Numbered from the stretch's first letter, positions 1-10,468 are shown. The stretch is DNA of 64,000 bases from Iodobacter ciconiae (GCF_003952345.1 NZ_CP034433.1:1178001-1242000); one strand, 5' to 3'. Notes: generated by a model not told the origin, from the letters alone. Numbers and translations are program-made.

Positions 1-354
1 ATCGAGCCGGTTATGTTGCCATGGCAGCCGGAGATAAATTTAAAATCGGGATGCTTGAGCTGGCGTGAGGCCGAGGTGGGAATCGCACTTGAAATATTAA
101 AGGGGGCAGATTTTGAATTGCGCCCACGAGTGGGGGGGGAGTGTCTACGCCTGTTTGTAGGAGGGGCGCGAAAAGCATTGAAACAGCTTTACCAGGACGC
201 AGGAGTGCCTCCCTGGCTAAGGCAGAATATTCCCCTGGTTTATCTGAATGGTGAATTGGCTGCCGTGCCAGGCTTGGGAGTCGATGCGGCTTTTTGTACC
301 AGCGGGCAGGTTGTTGTGCCTTACTGGCGGCCTTCTTTGGGGGGGATTGACTAA
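1..354 (+). CDS. tilS: tRNA(Ile)-lysidine synthase, C-terminal part (5' truncated by window)
   Basis: This is the 3' end of an open frame that enters from the left edge. TilS converts the wobble C of tRNA-Ile(CAU) to lysidine using ATP and lysine. The visible part is the small C-terminal tRNA-binding domain: RPRVGGE, then RKALKQLYQDAGVPPWLR, then AAVPGLGVDAAF, all typical of the TilS C-terminus. The N-terminal PP-loop ATPase lies outside the window. The frame passes intact through a G8 tract (132-139) and a G7 tract near 340. It converges on the L,D-transpeptidase gene. Family assignment is fairly secure; activity cannot be judged from this piece. Confidence 0.88.
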   Translation: MEPVMLPWQPEINLKSGCLSWREAEVGIALEILKGADFELRPRVGGECLRLFVGGARKALKQLYQDAGVPPWLRQNIPLVYLNGELAAVPGLGVDAAFCTSGQVVVPYWRPSLGGID

Positions 355-389
355 TCCGGTTTGATTTAAATACCAGATCAGTCAATACG

Positions 390-1655
390 TCAGGTTGCTG
401 CACCTTCGAAAATAATTTTCCAGATGCCGTCTTCCTGTTGCCAGTACTGACGCTTATTCATCTGATTATCTAAATTATTGCTGCGATAGTTTTGTGTAAA
501 GCTGGTGGTGAGGTGCGGACGAGGCCCGCCACTGGCATAGATACTTAAATTATCCAGCTGAATTTTGCTCCAGCTTTTGCTTGCACTTACGCTGGCCTTT
601 TGGCTGCTCCAGCGCGCAAGGTCCTGACCCTCATCGCTTTTAAATTGCTTGGCATAGCGGCTAAGATAGGGCTGAGTCTTGAGTGATTCCCAGTCTTCTC
701 GCCAACCATCAACCATGCTTAAAGCGGCATCCCGCCTGGATTGCCATTCTACTTTAGAAATCCACTCAGCTTTTGGGACGATAACAACCGGTGTCTGGCC
801 TACCTGGATATATTGGGCGATATCCAGCATTTCTTCGTTACTTAGCGCGACGCAACCATCAGATGCCCATGGTGCACGGGCATAGGTATTCGCAGGCACA
901 CCGTGCAGCCAAATGCCGGAGCCAGTGCGGCCTTCGCTTTTATCCAGCTCATTTGGAAACGAAATTGGCCAGGCACCTATACCGTACAGGTCTGCGCGTG
1001 CACCGCGTGTTTTGTCGAGATAGGGCCTCGATAGGTGATTGTTTACAAAGTAAACCCCCAGTGGGGTGCGTTGATCGCCTTCTCTGAATTTATCCGATCC
1101 GAGTTTACCGATGGTTGCATAGTGTTCGGTGACATAAGTAGGCACACCATCCACATTTTTGAATACATAAATGCGTGATGCTTCCGCATCAATCAAAAGA
1201 GCATATTGCTGCTGTGGAGCAAATACCAGTAAATGTGCGGGTAGTTGTGTTTGAGGGGCATGAGTGAGGCGGATGCTGATTCGTGCCTGCGCTTCTTTGC
1301 GCAGATCTTCTAAGCGAGCCGCTTGTGTGCTGTCTGCACCTGCTCCTATGGTGGTTAGCGGCATAGCACGCATCGCATAGAGATCACCTGATAGCAAGTG
1401 AGCTAGCCGGTAATTTGGTTGTTCTTTGAGTAGGGCATCAACAGTGGCTCGTGCATTGGCTAAATTGCCGCTACGGATATGATCAATGGCTGACAAAATT
1501 CTTTGTTCAGGCGTGCCCACACTCGCCACCCCTACTTTTTCTTCTAAAAAGCGAGGGGCTGCAGGGGCAGAGGCAATGGGGCGGGCGGGGGGTGCAAGCA
1601 TCAAAAGAGCGAGCAGGCAAGCGCTACGCTTGCCCCAGATAAACAAACTACTCAT
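390..1655 (-). CDS. L,D-transpeptidase (YkuD family) with C-terminal NTF2-like domain
   Basis: Predicted periplasmic peptidoglycan-modifying enzyme, 421 aa. There is an N-terminal signal peptide (hydrophobic LLALLMLAPPA near residues 12-23), an alpha-helical repeat-like region (about 50-110), and a YkuD catalytic domain (about 140-300) with the HGVP...SDGCVAL active-site motif containing the catalytic Cys. The last 100 residues or so resemble the Cds6/NTF2-like domain. It lies 6 bp downstream of the TPR gene on the same strand, so the two probably form one operon, and both end in the same type of domain. YkuD enzymes make 3-3 crosslinks or attach proteins to peptidoglycan; which one applies here is not visible. 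Confidence 0.85.
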   Translation of the reverse strand: MSSLFIWGKRSACLLALLMLAPPARPIASAPAAPRFLEEKVGVASVGTPEQRILSAIDHIRSGNLANARATVDALLKEQPNYRLAHLLSGDLYAMRAMPLTTIGAGADSTQAARLEDLRKEAQARISIRLTHAPQTQLPAHLLVFAPQQQYALLIDAEASRIYVFKNVDGVPTYVTEHYATIGKLGSDKFREGDQRTPLGVYFVNNHLSRPYLDKTRGARADLYGIGAWPISFPNELDKSEGRTGSGIWLHGVPANTYARAPWASDGCVALSNEEMLDIAQYIQVGQTPVVIVPKAEWISKVEWQSRRDAALSMVDGWREDWESLKTQPYLSRYAKQFKSDEGQDLARWSSQKASVSASKSWSKIQLDNLSIYASGGPRPHLTTSFTQNYRSNNLDNQMNKRQYWQQEDGIWKIIFEGAAT

Positions 1656-1661
1656 ACGTAA

Positions 1662-2723
1662 TTAGAAGCCTGTCCGTTCTTCTCGGATCAGCCAGCGGCT
1701 GCCCGATTTTTCCAAAATTAAAGTTTTGCCAGTACTACTGGATAGGTGGCTTGCTTTGTAGTGCTGACGAAAGCGTACTTTGGCTGTGCCATTGTCTGCA
1801 ATGTCAATTTTCATGTCTGATATTTTAACGTTAATTGATTTTGGGCTGCTAATGCGCTGGCGACGCTCTTCGCTCCAGGCACTGAATTTCTGAGTGCCCG
1901 GGGTTTTGAAATTATTGCTATAAGCTGCCAGGTAGCCCGCTACATTTTGTTTGCTCCAGGCTTGAGCCCAGCTTCTTACCGCACCGGCAATCTGCGTCTT
2001 ATCCGCATCAAGTGTGTTCGGTTTTGGAGCCGGTGTCGGGGTGGGGGGGGTGTTGGGCTTTGCTGTTGGGGCAACGGTTGGTGTTACTGTCGGCGCTGTT
2101 GTTGGCTTTACAGTAGGAGCAGGGCTTGGCAGTGCTGTTGGCTTGGGCTCGGGTACAGCAGGCTTGCTCGTTAGTGGTGTGGCTTGTGCTGTTTTGACCG
2201 GTGCGGAATTTGTTTTGGCTGCGGGGGTGCCAAACAGGCTGCCGACCATTTTTAATTTACCCTGTACTGCCGGATTACTGCCTTCTAGTTGCAATGCTTT
2301 GTCGTACGCTTGTGAGGCAAGGCGTGCATATAGATCACCCAGGTTCTCATGGGCTGTTGCATAAGACGGATTGGTTTGTATGGCCATTAGCAGGGCTGCC
2401 CGCGCCTTATCCAGCTGGTTTTGCTGTGCATATAATACCGCCAGATTGTTGTAAGGCTCCGGAAGCTGAGGGTTATCTGCCGATAGCTGGGTGAAGGCTT
2501 TGATACCTTCTTCAGTTCTGCCCATTTCAGTCAGAATAATTCCGCGTAAAAAGCGGATTGAGGGCTCTTTAGGTGACTTGGCTAAGTATTTATCTGCACG
2601 GTCAAGTGCCTGCGGCAATTGTTTGGATTTGAGCAGCTGTTGAATATCCTCGGCATCCCCAGCGTAGGCGCTAAAGGACAGGAAAAGTGGTACAAAGGCT
2701 AGGGCAATGCGACGCAGTGTCAT
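1662..2723 (-). CDS. Exported TPR protein with Pro/Thr-rich linker and NTF2-like domain
   Basis: 353 aa. A signal peptide (IALAFVPLFLSFSAYA, residues 6-21) is followed by about four tetratricopeptide repeats (about 25-160; NLAVLYAQQNQLDKARAALL and AHENLGDLYARLA are clear TPR helices). A linker of about 65 residues rich in P, T, A and K (about 170-238) comes next, then a C-terminal NTF2-like domain (about 240-353) with AWAQAW-type helix residues and a WLIREER end. The linker is encoded by a G-rich stretch on the plus strand, including a G8 run at 2043-2050 that stays in frame. It is first in a two-gene operon with the L,D-transpeptidase. It probably scaffolds or recruits the transpeptidase at the cell wall; that role is inference. 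Confidence 0.75.
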   Translation of the reverse strand: MTLRRIALAFVPLFLSFSAYAGDAEDIQQLLKSKQLPQALDRADKYLAKSPKEPSIRFLRGIILTEMGRTEEGIKAFTQLSADNPQLPEPYNNLAVLYAQQNQLDKARAALLMAIQTNPSYATAHENLGDLYARLASQAYDKALQLEGSNPAVQGKLKMVGSLFGTPAAKTNSAPVKTAQATPLTSKPAVPEPKPTALPSPAPTVKPTTAPTVTPTVAPTAKPNTPPTPTPAPKPNTLDADKTQIAGAVRSWAQAWSKQNVAGYLAAYSNNFKTPGTQKFSAWSEERRQRISSPKSINVKISDMKIDIADNGTAKVRFRQHYKASHLSSSTGKTLILEKSGSRWLIREERTGF

Positions 2724-3265
2724 ATGTGTATCCGAAACAGTTGGTCAGACGCTAAACTGGGGGAGTTTAACAAAAAATGGGCTCTTTTGTCGCAATGAAC
2801 CTGCCCCTTGCTGTGTTATCTGTCCTGCCTTGGTGATATTGAATGTTTTTATGACGCTTGTGTGATCTGACATCCTAAATTTGTACACGATGGGCTGCCG
2901 GACAGGTAAATGGTGCGGTTTAAGTCCCTTTTACAAATATTGATAAATCAAATTTGTTTGATTGTGTTACTTCCGGTTTAGCTCAAAACGATTCAAAAGT
3001 GATAAGTTCGCTGGCATTTATTTTCTTAGTCAGGTTTTATATGAATCAGTCTTTTAAACTGGATTTTTGTCGGCTGATTTGTGTTTGTTGATAGCATTTT
3101 ATTTTATGCTTCGTGCCCTTTCGCATGAGTGCTTTCTTGATGTTTTATAGCAAAGAGTTTGAGGGAAGTTCTGGCCATAATTAAGAAATATCGTATTTTC
3201 ACCGGTGCGCTTTTGTGTAAGGAGCGTTACACTGAAACGTTTATCTTAGTTTTTTGGGCATCGCC
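2724..3265. other. Divergent intergenic region between the TPR gene and upp
   Basis: About 540 bp of AT-rich DNA without a convincing gene. It must hold the promoter of the TPR/transpeptidase operon (left) and that of upp (right). A short hairpin at 3214-3231 (GTGTAA, loop ggagcg, TTACAC) sits about 35 bp before the upp start and places an AAGGAG-like sequence in its loop. Confidence 0.5.
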
Positions 3266-3895
3266 ATGCAGATTACTGTCGTCAAACACCCTCTTGTTCA
3301 ACATAAACTGGCGCTATTGCGTGCGGAGAATGTAAGTACCAACAAGTTTCGCTTACTCACAGAAGAATTGGCACGATTATTGGCTTATGAAGCAACGCGT
3401 GATTTACCATTAGAATCAACGATGATTGCGGGTTGGTGCGGTCCTGTCGAAGTGCAGCAGGTTAAGGGCAAAAAACTGACGGTGGTGCCGATTTTGCGAG
3501 CAGGGATTGGCATGCTTAATGGAGTGCTGGATCTAGTGCCTTCAGCAAAAATCAGTGTGGTGGGGTTGGCGCGTAATGAAGAAACACTGCAGCCTGAGCC
3601 TTATTTTGAAAAATTTGTGGGCAATCTTGAAGATCGGCTGGCGTTGATTATTGATCCGATGCTCGCTACAGGCGGCTCTCTGGTTGCAACGATTGATATG
3701 CTCAAGCGTAATGGTTGTAAAGATATTAAAGCGATTGTGATGGTTGCTGCGCCAGAGGGCGTGAAGCTGGTGAATGATGCGCATCCTGATGTAGAAATTG
3801 TCGCCGCTTCGCTTGATAGTCATTTAAATGAGCAAGGCTATATTATTCCGGGCCTGGGTGATGCGGGCGATAAGATTTTTGGTACGACAAAGTAA
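3266..3895 (+). CDS. upp: Uracil phosphoribosyltransferase
   Basis: Makes UMP from uracil and PRPP in the pyrimidine salvage pathway, in the cytoplasm. The product is 209 aa, the usual length. The PRPP-binding signature [10 protein letters not shown] is clear, as are the N-terminal [14 protein letters not shown] and the C-terminal [14 protein letters not shown]. The start is the ATG of MQITVVKHP; a TTG four codons upstream is also open but unlikely. No strong Shine-Dalgarno sequence precedes the ATG. A terminator follows, then uraA, which encodes the matching uracil permease, so the two form a uracil salvage unit. Confidence 0.96.
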   Translation: MQITVVKHPLVQHKLALLRAENVSTNKFRLLTEELARLLAYEATRDLPLESTMIAGWCGPVEVQQVKGKKLTVVPILRAGIGMLNGVLDLVPSAKISVVGLARNEETLQPEPYFEKFVGNLEDRLALIIDPMLATGGSLVATIDMLKRNGCKDIKAIVMVAAPEGVKLVNDAHPDVEIVAASLDSHLNEQGYIIPGLGDAGDKIFGTTK

Positions 3896-3917
3896 TCCGT
3901 GTTTCCAGTTTTAAATC

Positions 3918-3943
3918 ATCCCCCTCAAAGAAGGGGGATTTTT
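3918..3943 (+). terminator. Rho-independent terminator after upp
   Basis: Hairpin ATCCCCCT/AGGGGGAT with a short CAAAGA loop followed by TTTTT. It separates upp from uraA, so uraA is read through or has its own promoter. Confidence 0.8.
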
Positions 3944-3972
3944 ATATCTGAGTTATTCCAGGGGCGGGATTT

Positions 3973-5192
3973 ATGTGGTTTGCTTTAAAGCAATTTGTGT
4001 CCGGGGCGCAAATACTATTTGTGGCGTTTGGTGCTTTGGTTCTGGTGCCTTTGTTAACGGGTTTAAATCCTGCAATGGCCTTGCTGGGGGCGGGCGTAGG
4101 GACTTTGGTGTTTCAGTGGATTACCGGTCGTAAAGTGCCGATTTTTCTTGGCTCTTCTTTTGCCTTTATTGGCCCCATTATTTTTGCTATGCACACCTGG
4201 GGGCAGGCTGCTACGCAGTTTGGTTTGTTTGCAGCGGGCTTTATGTATTTTGTGATTGCAGGTCTGATTAAATGGCGTGGTATGGGCTTTATTCATAAGC
4301 TATTACCGCCGGTGGTAATTGGTCCTGTGATTATGGTAATTGGTTTGTCTGTTGCAGTGGCCGCTTCTGGTATGGCGATGGGGCTAGGGGGGGCAAGCAG
4401 TTGGTGGCTTATGATACCTCCTTGTTTTTGGCGGCCATTTCCCTGGGGACAACCATTGTGGTTTCAGTCTTTGCCGGTGGTATGCTGCGCTTAGTACCAA
4501 TTTTATCCGGCGTGGTGGTTGGCTATGTAGCAGCGATTTTTCTGGGGGTCATTGATTTTACGGCCATCGTTGCGGCGCCCTGGTTTGCCATGCCGCATTT
4601 TGTCAAACCGGAGGTGAATTGGGCTGCGGCTTTATTTATGCTGCCGGTTGCGATTGCACCGACGATCGAGCATATCGGTGCGGTGATGGCTGTGGGGCAG
4701 GTCACCGGGGACGATTACACCAAGACACCGGGCTTACATCGCACGCTGGCAGGTGATGGGTTTGGTGTGTGCTTTGCAGGTTTAATTGGTGGCCCACCTA
4801 TTACGACGTACTCGGAAGTCACAGGCGCGCTGATGATTACGCGTAATTTTAATCCGGTGATTATGACCTGGGCTGCAGTACTGGCGGTGATTCTGGCTTT
4901 CTTTGGCAAGTTTAATGCGGTACTTCAGTCAATTCCGCTGCCAGTCATGGGCGGAATTATGGTATTGCTGTTTGGTACGATTGCCAGTATTGGCTTGAAA
5001 ACGTTGATAGACGCTAAGGTTAACCTGATGGCGCCACGTAATTTAGTGATTGTCTCAGTGGTGCTGACCTGCGGGATAGGTGGCCTGATGTTGAAAATTG
5101 GTGATTTTAATCTGGCGGGTGTAGGTTTGGTTAGTGTGCTGGCTATTGCCATTAATTTACTTCTACCTGCTGAGCAAGAGAGTGCTGTTTAG
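3973..5192 (+). pseudogene. uraA: Uracil permease, frameshifted at a G7 tract
   Basis: Nucleobase:cation symporter-2 family uracil transporter of the inner membrane. The first part (3973 to about 4393) encodes the N-terminal helices (QFVSGAQILFVAFGALVLVPLL, PIFLGSSFAFIGP). The rest, in the next frame back (about 4394-5192), encodes IAPTIEHIGAVMAVG, GGPPITTYSEVTGA and the last helices. The switch falls on seven Gs at 4387-4393. An eighth G would restore one frame (...MGLGGGKQLVAYDTSLFLA...) of about 406 residues, close to the family length. The gene is therefore a recent pseudogene, a phase-variable gene, or an assembly error; all other family features are intact. Confidence 0.85.
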
Positions 5193-5290
5193 TCAGATGA
5201 TAGGCGAGTTGTTGCATTCACTCGGACAGAAGTATTAAACACCTGTTTGGACATTTACTGCGAGTGCTTGGAATCAATGATGCTGGGTTT

Positions 5291-5853
5291 TTAGTAAGGC
5301 CGAAGATTGATCTCTATATCGGCGTTTTCTTCCATTTGGGGGAAAGTGTCAAATTGCACTACGCAGTAGATTTTCCAGCCATTCTCGCCTCGTCTGACAT
5401 GGTAGCAGGTGCCATTTGCCATGGAACGTCGTCTAGTCGTGTTACTGATCAAATGAGTTTAACGGAGGCGAAATGAGCATCAAGATAAAGAACATCTTCG
5501 ATCTTATAGCTTGCACCCATAAAGCCCTGCTGTTTAAACCAGTTGAGTAGGCCTGCTGTTGCGGGAAGACGTAAATCCATTGTTTCCCAGGCCGTGCCCT
5601 GCCCTTGATGGACGGTCATAAAGGGTAAAGCAAACATGGATGAAGTTGCGTGTGGATCTAAGTTTGAATAAGCCTGGTCATATTGTTCAAAAAAGGTTTC
5701 TAATTCTTGATTCACTTTTGCAGCTACAGTATTTGGTGTTTTTTCGTTTGTACAATAGGGCTGAAGAACAGCACAACAATTTACTTGTAAACTGATGGTT
5801 TTTTTTGATGAACTGAATTTATTTCGGGGCGTGCCATTTGAGATGTGCAGCAT
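5291..5853 (-). pseudogene. NTF2/SnoaL-like protein, frameshifted
   Basis: The first segment (5853 down to about 5455) encodes an NTF2-like fold start, ELETFFEQYDQAYSNLDPHA, ALPFMTVHQG and YKIEDVLYLDAHFASVKL, then hits a TGA. A second frame continues at once with TTRRRSMANGTCYHVRR and GENGWKIYCVVQFDTFP, ending at a TAA (5291-5293). Together they read like one SnoaL-like protein of about 150-187 residues; one missing base near 5455 would join them. The first 50 residues look non-coding, and the GTG before NQELETFF may be the true start. Function unknown. It stands alone, convergent to uraA. Confidence 0.6.
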
Positions 5854-5967
5854 TTTTATTGAAGGCTATCGTATCTTTATTGGGACAATCCTTAATTTAT
5901 ACGCTGGGGTTTGGCGTGAATCAGCATGATTGTTTTGCCAGGCATGCTGATTTTGCACATCCAGTCA

Positions 5968-7026
5968 TTAACGCACTTTAATGCCTGTCCAGTATCGGCT
6001 GAGTAAGCGCCGCTCTTTCGCATCATATGCACGTAATAAGGTCCACTTGGTAAAGTCTTGTGGTTTAGGGTTAAGTACAGGATGCTGGCTGAGCTCTGGG
6101 TCTAAAAAAGGTGTGGCGCTACTGACAGGGCTGATCCCCCCACTGGCTTTTGATTGTGCCGCTGCCGTTTTTCCTTCCAGCAGAAAATCAATAAATTGAT
6201 GGGCAAGGTCCGGTCTTGGCGCGTCTTTCATGATGGCGACAGTGTCCATCCACCATTCATTACCTTCTTTTTGCGCGGCAAACTCCAGCTGAAATTTACG
6301 TTTGGTCTCTTTGACTTCGCGGCGCGCCTGAAATAAATCTGAGCTATTGCCCATTGCCAGCCAGATATTGCCACTGGCAAGTTGACGGCTATAGCTATCG
6401 TTATTAAATGCGGCCCAATAGGGCTTTGCCTTGCGAATAACATCGCTGGCTGCGGCTAAATCCTCTTGTTTCCCTGAGTTGGGATCTTTCCCCAAATACA
6501 TCAATGCTGCGGCAAATAACTCGCGCGAGCTATCTAAAACAGTGACCTTGTTTTTTATTTTTTTGAGTTGTTCAGGGTCGAAAATGGCGGCCCAGCTGCT
6601 GGGGTCTACACCTGCTGCTTTCAGTTTTTCTGCGTTATAGCCCAGCAGCGTTACGCCAATCATAAAGGGTTGGTGATAGGTATTGTCGTTGTCGTAGGGC
6701 ACACGCAAAAAGGCAGGCAGAATATCTTTGCTATGGGGAAGTTTACTTTTATTGAGGGCAAGTAGTTTATTGGGGGCAATGAGCGCGGGCAGAACAAAAG
6801 TGGAGGGGAAAATCAGATCATAACCCTTGGCTCCTGCAGCTAGCTTGGCAAGCAGCTCTTCGTTGTCGCCGTAATAGCTTTGCTCGACACGGCATTGGCA
6901 GCGCGCTTCAAAGGCTTTGATGGTACTGGCGGGCATGGAGTTGCTCCATACATAAATCGATAATTTGTCGGTCGCATTTGCCCAGGATACATGAAGTAAA
7001 AAACCTAAAAATAACCATTTCCACAT
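5968..7026 (-). CDS. Periplasmic polyamine-type (PotD/PotF-like) ABC solute-binding protein
   Basis: 352 aa with a signal peptide (MWKWLFLGFLLHVSWANA). The family shows in LSIYVWSNSMPASTIKAFEA, YDLIFPSTFVLPAL, the LGYNAEKL segment and the EGNEWWMDTVAIMKDAPRP hinge region; it is a type 2 periplasmic binding fold as in spermidine/putrescine binding proteins. There are no transporter permease or ATPase genes beside it, so it is an orphan binding protein that must work with a transporter encoded elsewhere or act as a sensor. The ligand cannot be read from the sequence with certainty. Confidence 0.8.
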   Translation of the reverse strand: MWKWLFLGFLLHVSWANATDKLSIYVWSNSMPASTIKAFEARCQCRVEQSYYGDNEELLAKLAAGAKGYDLIFPSTFVLPALIAPNKLLALNKSKLPHSKDILPAFLRVPYDNDNTYHQPFMIGVTLLGYNAEKLKAAGVDPSSWAAIFDPEQLKKIKNKVTVLDSSRELFAAALMYLGKDPNSGKQEDLAAASDVIRKAKPYWAAFNNDSYSRQLASGNIWLAMGNSSDLFQARREVKETKRKFQLEFAAQKEGNEWWMDTVAIMKDAPRPDLAHQFIDFLLEGKTAAAQSKASGGISPVSSATPFLDPELSQHPVLNPKPQDFTKWTLLRAYDAKERRLLSRYWTGIKVR

Positions 7027-7229
7027 GGTGTGTGTTTCCTATTGAGTGAGTTTGGGGTTTGGTTAGAGTCTAAATAAGCACTCTTTTATTAAATCGAGTT
7101 TAAAAAAGGCGCAAAGATATCATGTAAGTGCTTATTGCCGCATTGTTGAAGCACACGCCCAGATGCCTATCTGCACTTGGTTACGGTAGAATGGGCTGTA
7201 TCTAAGTATCTACAGAAAACTATTCAGAC

Positions 7230-8915
7230 ATGAGTAATGAATCCCCGGTTGTAAGTAATTTTATTCGTAGCACGATTGAGAGCGATCTTGCCAGCGGCAA
7301 GCATACCTGCATTCAAACGCGTTTTCCGCCTGAGCCTAATGGTTATTTGCACGTTGGTCATGCCAAATCGATTTGTCTGAATTTTGGAGTCGCTCAGGAT
7401 TACCAGGGCCAGTGCAATTTGCGCATGGATGACACCAATCCAGAAAAAGAAAACGAAGAATTTGCGCAAGCTATTGCCAGTGATGTGAAATGGCTGGGTT
7501 TTGAATGGGCGGGTGAGATTCGGCATGCCGCTGATTACTTTGATCAACTTTATGCTTACGCCGAAGAATTAACCCTGGCGGGCAAGGCCTTTGTGTGTGA
7601 GCTGAATGCCGAGCAAATGCGTGAATACCGTGGCAATTTTGAGGTGCCGGGTAAAAACAGCCCTTTCCGTGATCGTTCCATTGAAGAAAATCTGGATTTA
7701 TTCCGCCGCATGAAAGCGGGTGAATTTGCTGATGGCAGTAAAACGTTGCGCCTTAAAATTGATATGGCTGCGCCAAACTTGAATTTGCGTGATCCGGTGA
7801 TTTACCGTATCAAGCGTGCGCACCATATCCGTACCGGTGATCAATGGTGTATCTACCCTATGTATGATTACACCCATTGTATTTCTGATGCGCTGGAAGG
7901 CATTACCCACAGCCTGTGTACGCTCGAATTTGCTGATCACCGCCCGCTTTACGATTGGGTGCTGGATAATATTACGATTGATTGTCACCCACAGCAGATC
8001 GAGTTCTCGCGTCTTGAGCTGCTGTATACCATGACTTCCAAGCGTAAGCTGGCAGCTCTGGTGAACGAAGGCCTGGTGTCAGGCTGGGATGATCCGCGCA
8101 TGCCGACTGTGATTGGTATGCGTCGCCGCGGTTATACACCTGAAGGCATTAAGTTGTTTGCCCAGCGAGTGGGTGTGTCCAAATCAGAGAACGTGGTTGA
8201 TCTAAGTATTCTGGAAGGCGCAGTGCGTGAGCAATTGGAAGGCAGCTGCCCGCGCATTATGGCCGTGCTTCGCCCGCTTAAAGTGACGCTGACCAATTAC
8301 GAAGAAGGCGTTACTGCTGCCCGCACTGCGCCTTACCACCCGCAACATCCGGAGTTTGGCGAGCGCAATGTACCTATCTCGCGCGAGATCTGGGTGGAGC
8401 AGGATGATTTTGCCGAAGTGCCGCCGTCAGGCTGGCAACGTCTGACTGTGGGTAGTGAAGTGCGTTTGCGCTACTCCTATGTAATGAAGTGTGATGAAGT
8501 CGTTAAAGACGCTGCGGGCAATGTGATTGAACTTAAATGCAGTCTGGATATGGCGACACTGGGGCAAAATCCGGTGGGACGTAAGGTAAAAGGTGTAATT
8601 CACTGGCTGTCAGCAGAGCATGCTGTGGCTGCCGAAGTGCGGCTTTATGATCGACTGTTTACGACTGCACGCCCGGATGCAGTACGTGGTGCGGATGGCG
8701 AGTATGCAGATTTTCGCCAGTTTATTAACCCTGAGTCACTGGAAGTTGTTACGGCCTATATAGAGCCCGTAGCGCGCGATTTAGCACCAGAAACCCGCTA
8801 TCAATTCGAGCGTCTGGGTTATTTTGTCACCGATCGCAAAGACCATATTGCCGGTGAAAAAATCGTCTTCAACCGCGCGGTTACACTGAAAGACACGTGG
8901 AAAAGCGCAGCGTGA
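7230..8915 (+). CDS. glnS: Glutaminyl-tRNA synthetase
   Basis: Charges tRNA-Gln with glutamine. The 561 aa length matches bacterial GlnRS. The class I HIGH motif appears as [12 protein letters not shown] (about residues 32-43) and the KMSKS motif as MTSKRKL (about 267-273). DDTNPEKE follows the HIGH region as expected, and the C-terminal part is the double beta-barrel anticodon-binding domain. The ATG start lies about 50 bp after the end of an AT-rich leader. The stop codon overlaps the GTG start of the next gene, suggesting translational coupling. Confidence 0.97.
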   Translation: MSNESPVVSNFIRSTIESDLASGKHTCIQTRFPPEPNGYLHVGHAKSICLNFGVAQDYQGQCNLRMDDTNPEKENEEFAQAIASDVKWLGFEWAGEIRHAADYFDQLYAYAEELTLAGKAFVCELNAEQMREYRGNFEVPGKNSPFRDRSIEENLDLFRRMKAGEFADGSKTLRLKIDMAAPNLNLRDPVIYRIKRAHHIRTGDQWCIYPMYDYTHCISDALEGITHSLCTLEFADHRPLYDWVLDNITIDCHPQQIEFSRLELLYTMTSKRKLAALVNEGLVSGWDDPRMPTVIGMRRRGYTPEGIKLFAQRVGVSKSENVVDLSILEGAVREQLEGSCPRIMAVLRPLKVTLTNYEEGVTAARTAPYHPQHPEFGERNVPISREIWVEQDDFAEVPPSGWQRLTVGSEVRLRYSYVMKCDEVVKDAAGNVIELKCSLDMATLGQNPVGRKVKGVIHWLSAEHAVAAEVRLYDRLFTTARPDAVRGADGEYADFRQFINPESLEVVTAYIEPVARDLAPETRYQFERLGYFVTDRKDHIAGEKIVFNRAVTLKDTWKSAA

Positions 8916-9289
8916 ACAAATGGCTGGCCGTAATTTTGCTGGCGGGTAGTAGTGCGGCGTTTGCAGCGACACCTGCTTTACTTTATCAGGGGGATGCAGG
9001 GCAGCATCCGGTGCAAGTGGCTTTGGCCTATTTGAAAGATAAAATCAGCAACTCTGCCGGGCAGTTTGAATATCAGCGTTTAGATATCCGGCAGCGCTCG
9101 CAAGGGGAGGATTTTTCACGGACTCAAGTGAGCGTCGAAATGAGGGGCTTGATGGATGATAGCGTGGACAGCCAACGCTACCGTCTTAAAATGGCTTTTG
9201 TGGATACGGCCTGGGTGATTGTCGAGCAGCAACAAGATCACAGCTGTCGCCGTGGTGTTAAGGGTTATACCAAACAGCTTTGCCGTTAA
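8912..9289 (+). CDS. Small exported protein of unknown function
   Basis: About 125 aa from the GTG that overlaps the glnS stop (GTGA). A clear signal peptide ([15 protein letters not shown]) is followed by a mature domain with two cysteines near the C-terminus ([14 protein letters not shown]) that could form a disulfide. I do not recognise the family. A GTG 15 bp upstream would add MEKRS. The coupling to glnS places it in the same transcript, but a functional link is not evident. Confidence 0.65.
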   Translation: MNKWLAVILLAGSSAAFAATPALLYQGDAGQHPVQVALAYLKDKISNSAGQFEYQRLDIRQRSQGEDFSRTQVSVEMRGLMDDSVDSQRYRLKMAFVDTAWVIVEQQQDHSCRRGVKGYTKQLCR

Positions 9290-9394
9290 GCTTATGAATG
9301 GTATGCGTTATCTCTGTGGATGATTTGTTTCATCCCGCTTTTCAGCAAATAGCCCGGGATAAGGGGCTATTTGCTTAAAAAGGAAAGTTACTTA

Positions 9395-10468
9395 ATGAGT
9401 CAATTACAAAACGATACTTTTTTGCGTGCACTATGTCGTGAGCCTGTGCCCTACACACCGGTCTGGCTGATGCGCCAGGCCGGGCGTTATTTGCCCGAGT
9501 ACTGCGCTACCCGCAAAGTGGCCGGATCTTTTTTGCAGCTGTGCAAAAATACTGAGCTTGCCACCGAAGTGACCTTGCAGCCGCTGGAGCGCTATCCGCT
9601 TGATGCTGCAATTTTATTCAGCGATATCCTGACCGTGCCTGATGCCATGGGCCTGGGTTTGTATTTTGCAGAAGGGGAAGGCCCGAAGTTTGAGCGGCCA
9701 CTGCGGGACGAGCGCGATATTCTGGCGCTGACCGTGCCAGATGTAGGCACTGAGCTGCGTTATGTGACCGATGCGGTGTCATCTATCCGTAAGGCTTTAA
9801 ATGGCCGTGTACCCCTGATCGGTTTCTCGGGCAGTCCGTTCACTCTTGCTTGCTATATGATCGAAGGCGCAGGCTCTGCAACATTTAGCCGTGTTAAAAC
9901 CATGCTTTATGATCGGCCTGATCTCTTGCACCATATCCTGGATGTGAATGCCCGCACTGTGATTGATTATCTGAATGCGCAAATTGAAGCAGGCGCTCAG
10001 GCAGTGCAGATTTTTGATACCTGGGGAGGTGCTTTGGCCTATGGCAAGTATCAGGAATTTTCGCTCAATTATATGAAGCAGGTGATTGCCGGCCTTAAGC
10101 GTGAGCATGACGGGCGTAAAGTGCCGGTGATTGTGTTTACCAAGGGTGGTGGTCTGTGGCTGGAAGATATCGCTAATAGTGGTTGCGATGCAGTAGGGCT
10201 GGATTGGACTGTTGATCTGGCTGATGCACGTCGCCGTATCGGTGATAAAGTGGCTTTGCAGGGTAATTTTGATCCGAATGCGTTGTTTGCCAATCCCGCT
10301 GCAATCGAGTCTGAAGTTGATCGCTTACTGGCAAGTTTTGGTGAAGGAGAGGGACATGTATTTAATCTGGGCCATGGTATTTCACAATTTACTAACCCTG
10401 ATCATGTAACCACTCTGGTGGATAGTGTGCATAATCTATCTCAAAAATATCATCAAATTCACAAGTAA
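9395..10468 (+). CDS. hemE: Uroporphyrinogen III decarboxylase
   Basis: Decarboxylates the four acetate side chains of uroporphyrinogen III to give coproporphyrinogen III in haem synthesis; cytoplasmic. 357 aa, the normal size. The signature [15 protein letters not shown] is near the N-terminus, with [16 protein letters not shown] and LQGNFDP typical of the TIM-barrel active site. The ATG is preceded by AGGAAAG at a suitable distance; an upstream in-frame TTG is less likely. It stands alone between glnS and priA. Confidence 0.97.
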   Translation: MSQLQNDTFLRALCREPVPYTPVWLMRQAGRYLPEYCATRKVAGSFLQLCKNTELATEVTLQPLERYPLDAAILFSDILTVPDAMGLGLYFAEGEGPKFERPLRDERDILALTVPDVGTELRYVTDAVSSIRKALNGRVPLIGFSGSPFTLACYMIEGAGSATFSRVKTMLYDRPDLLHHILDVNARTVIDYLNAQIEAGAQAVQIFDTWGGALAYGKYQEFSLNYMKQVIAGLKREHDGRKVPVIVFTKGGGLWLEDIANSGCDAVGLDWTVDLADARRRIGDKVALQGNFDPNALFANPAAIESEVDRLLASFGEGEGHVFNLGHGISQFTNPDHVTTLVDSVHNLSQKYHQIHK

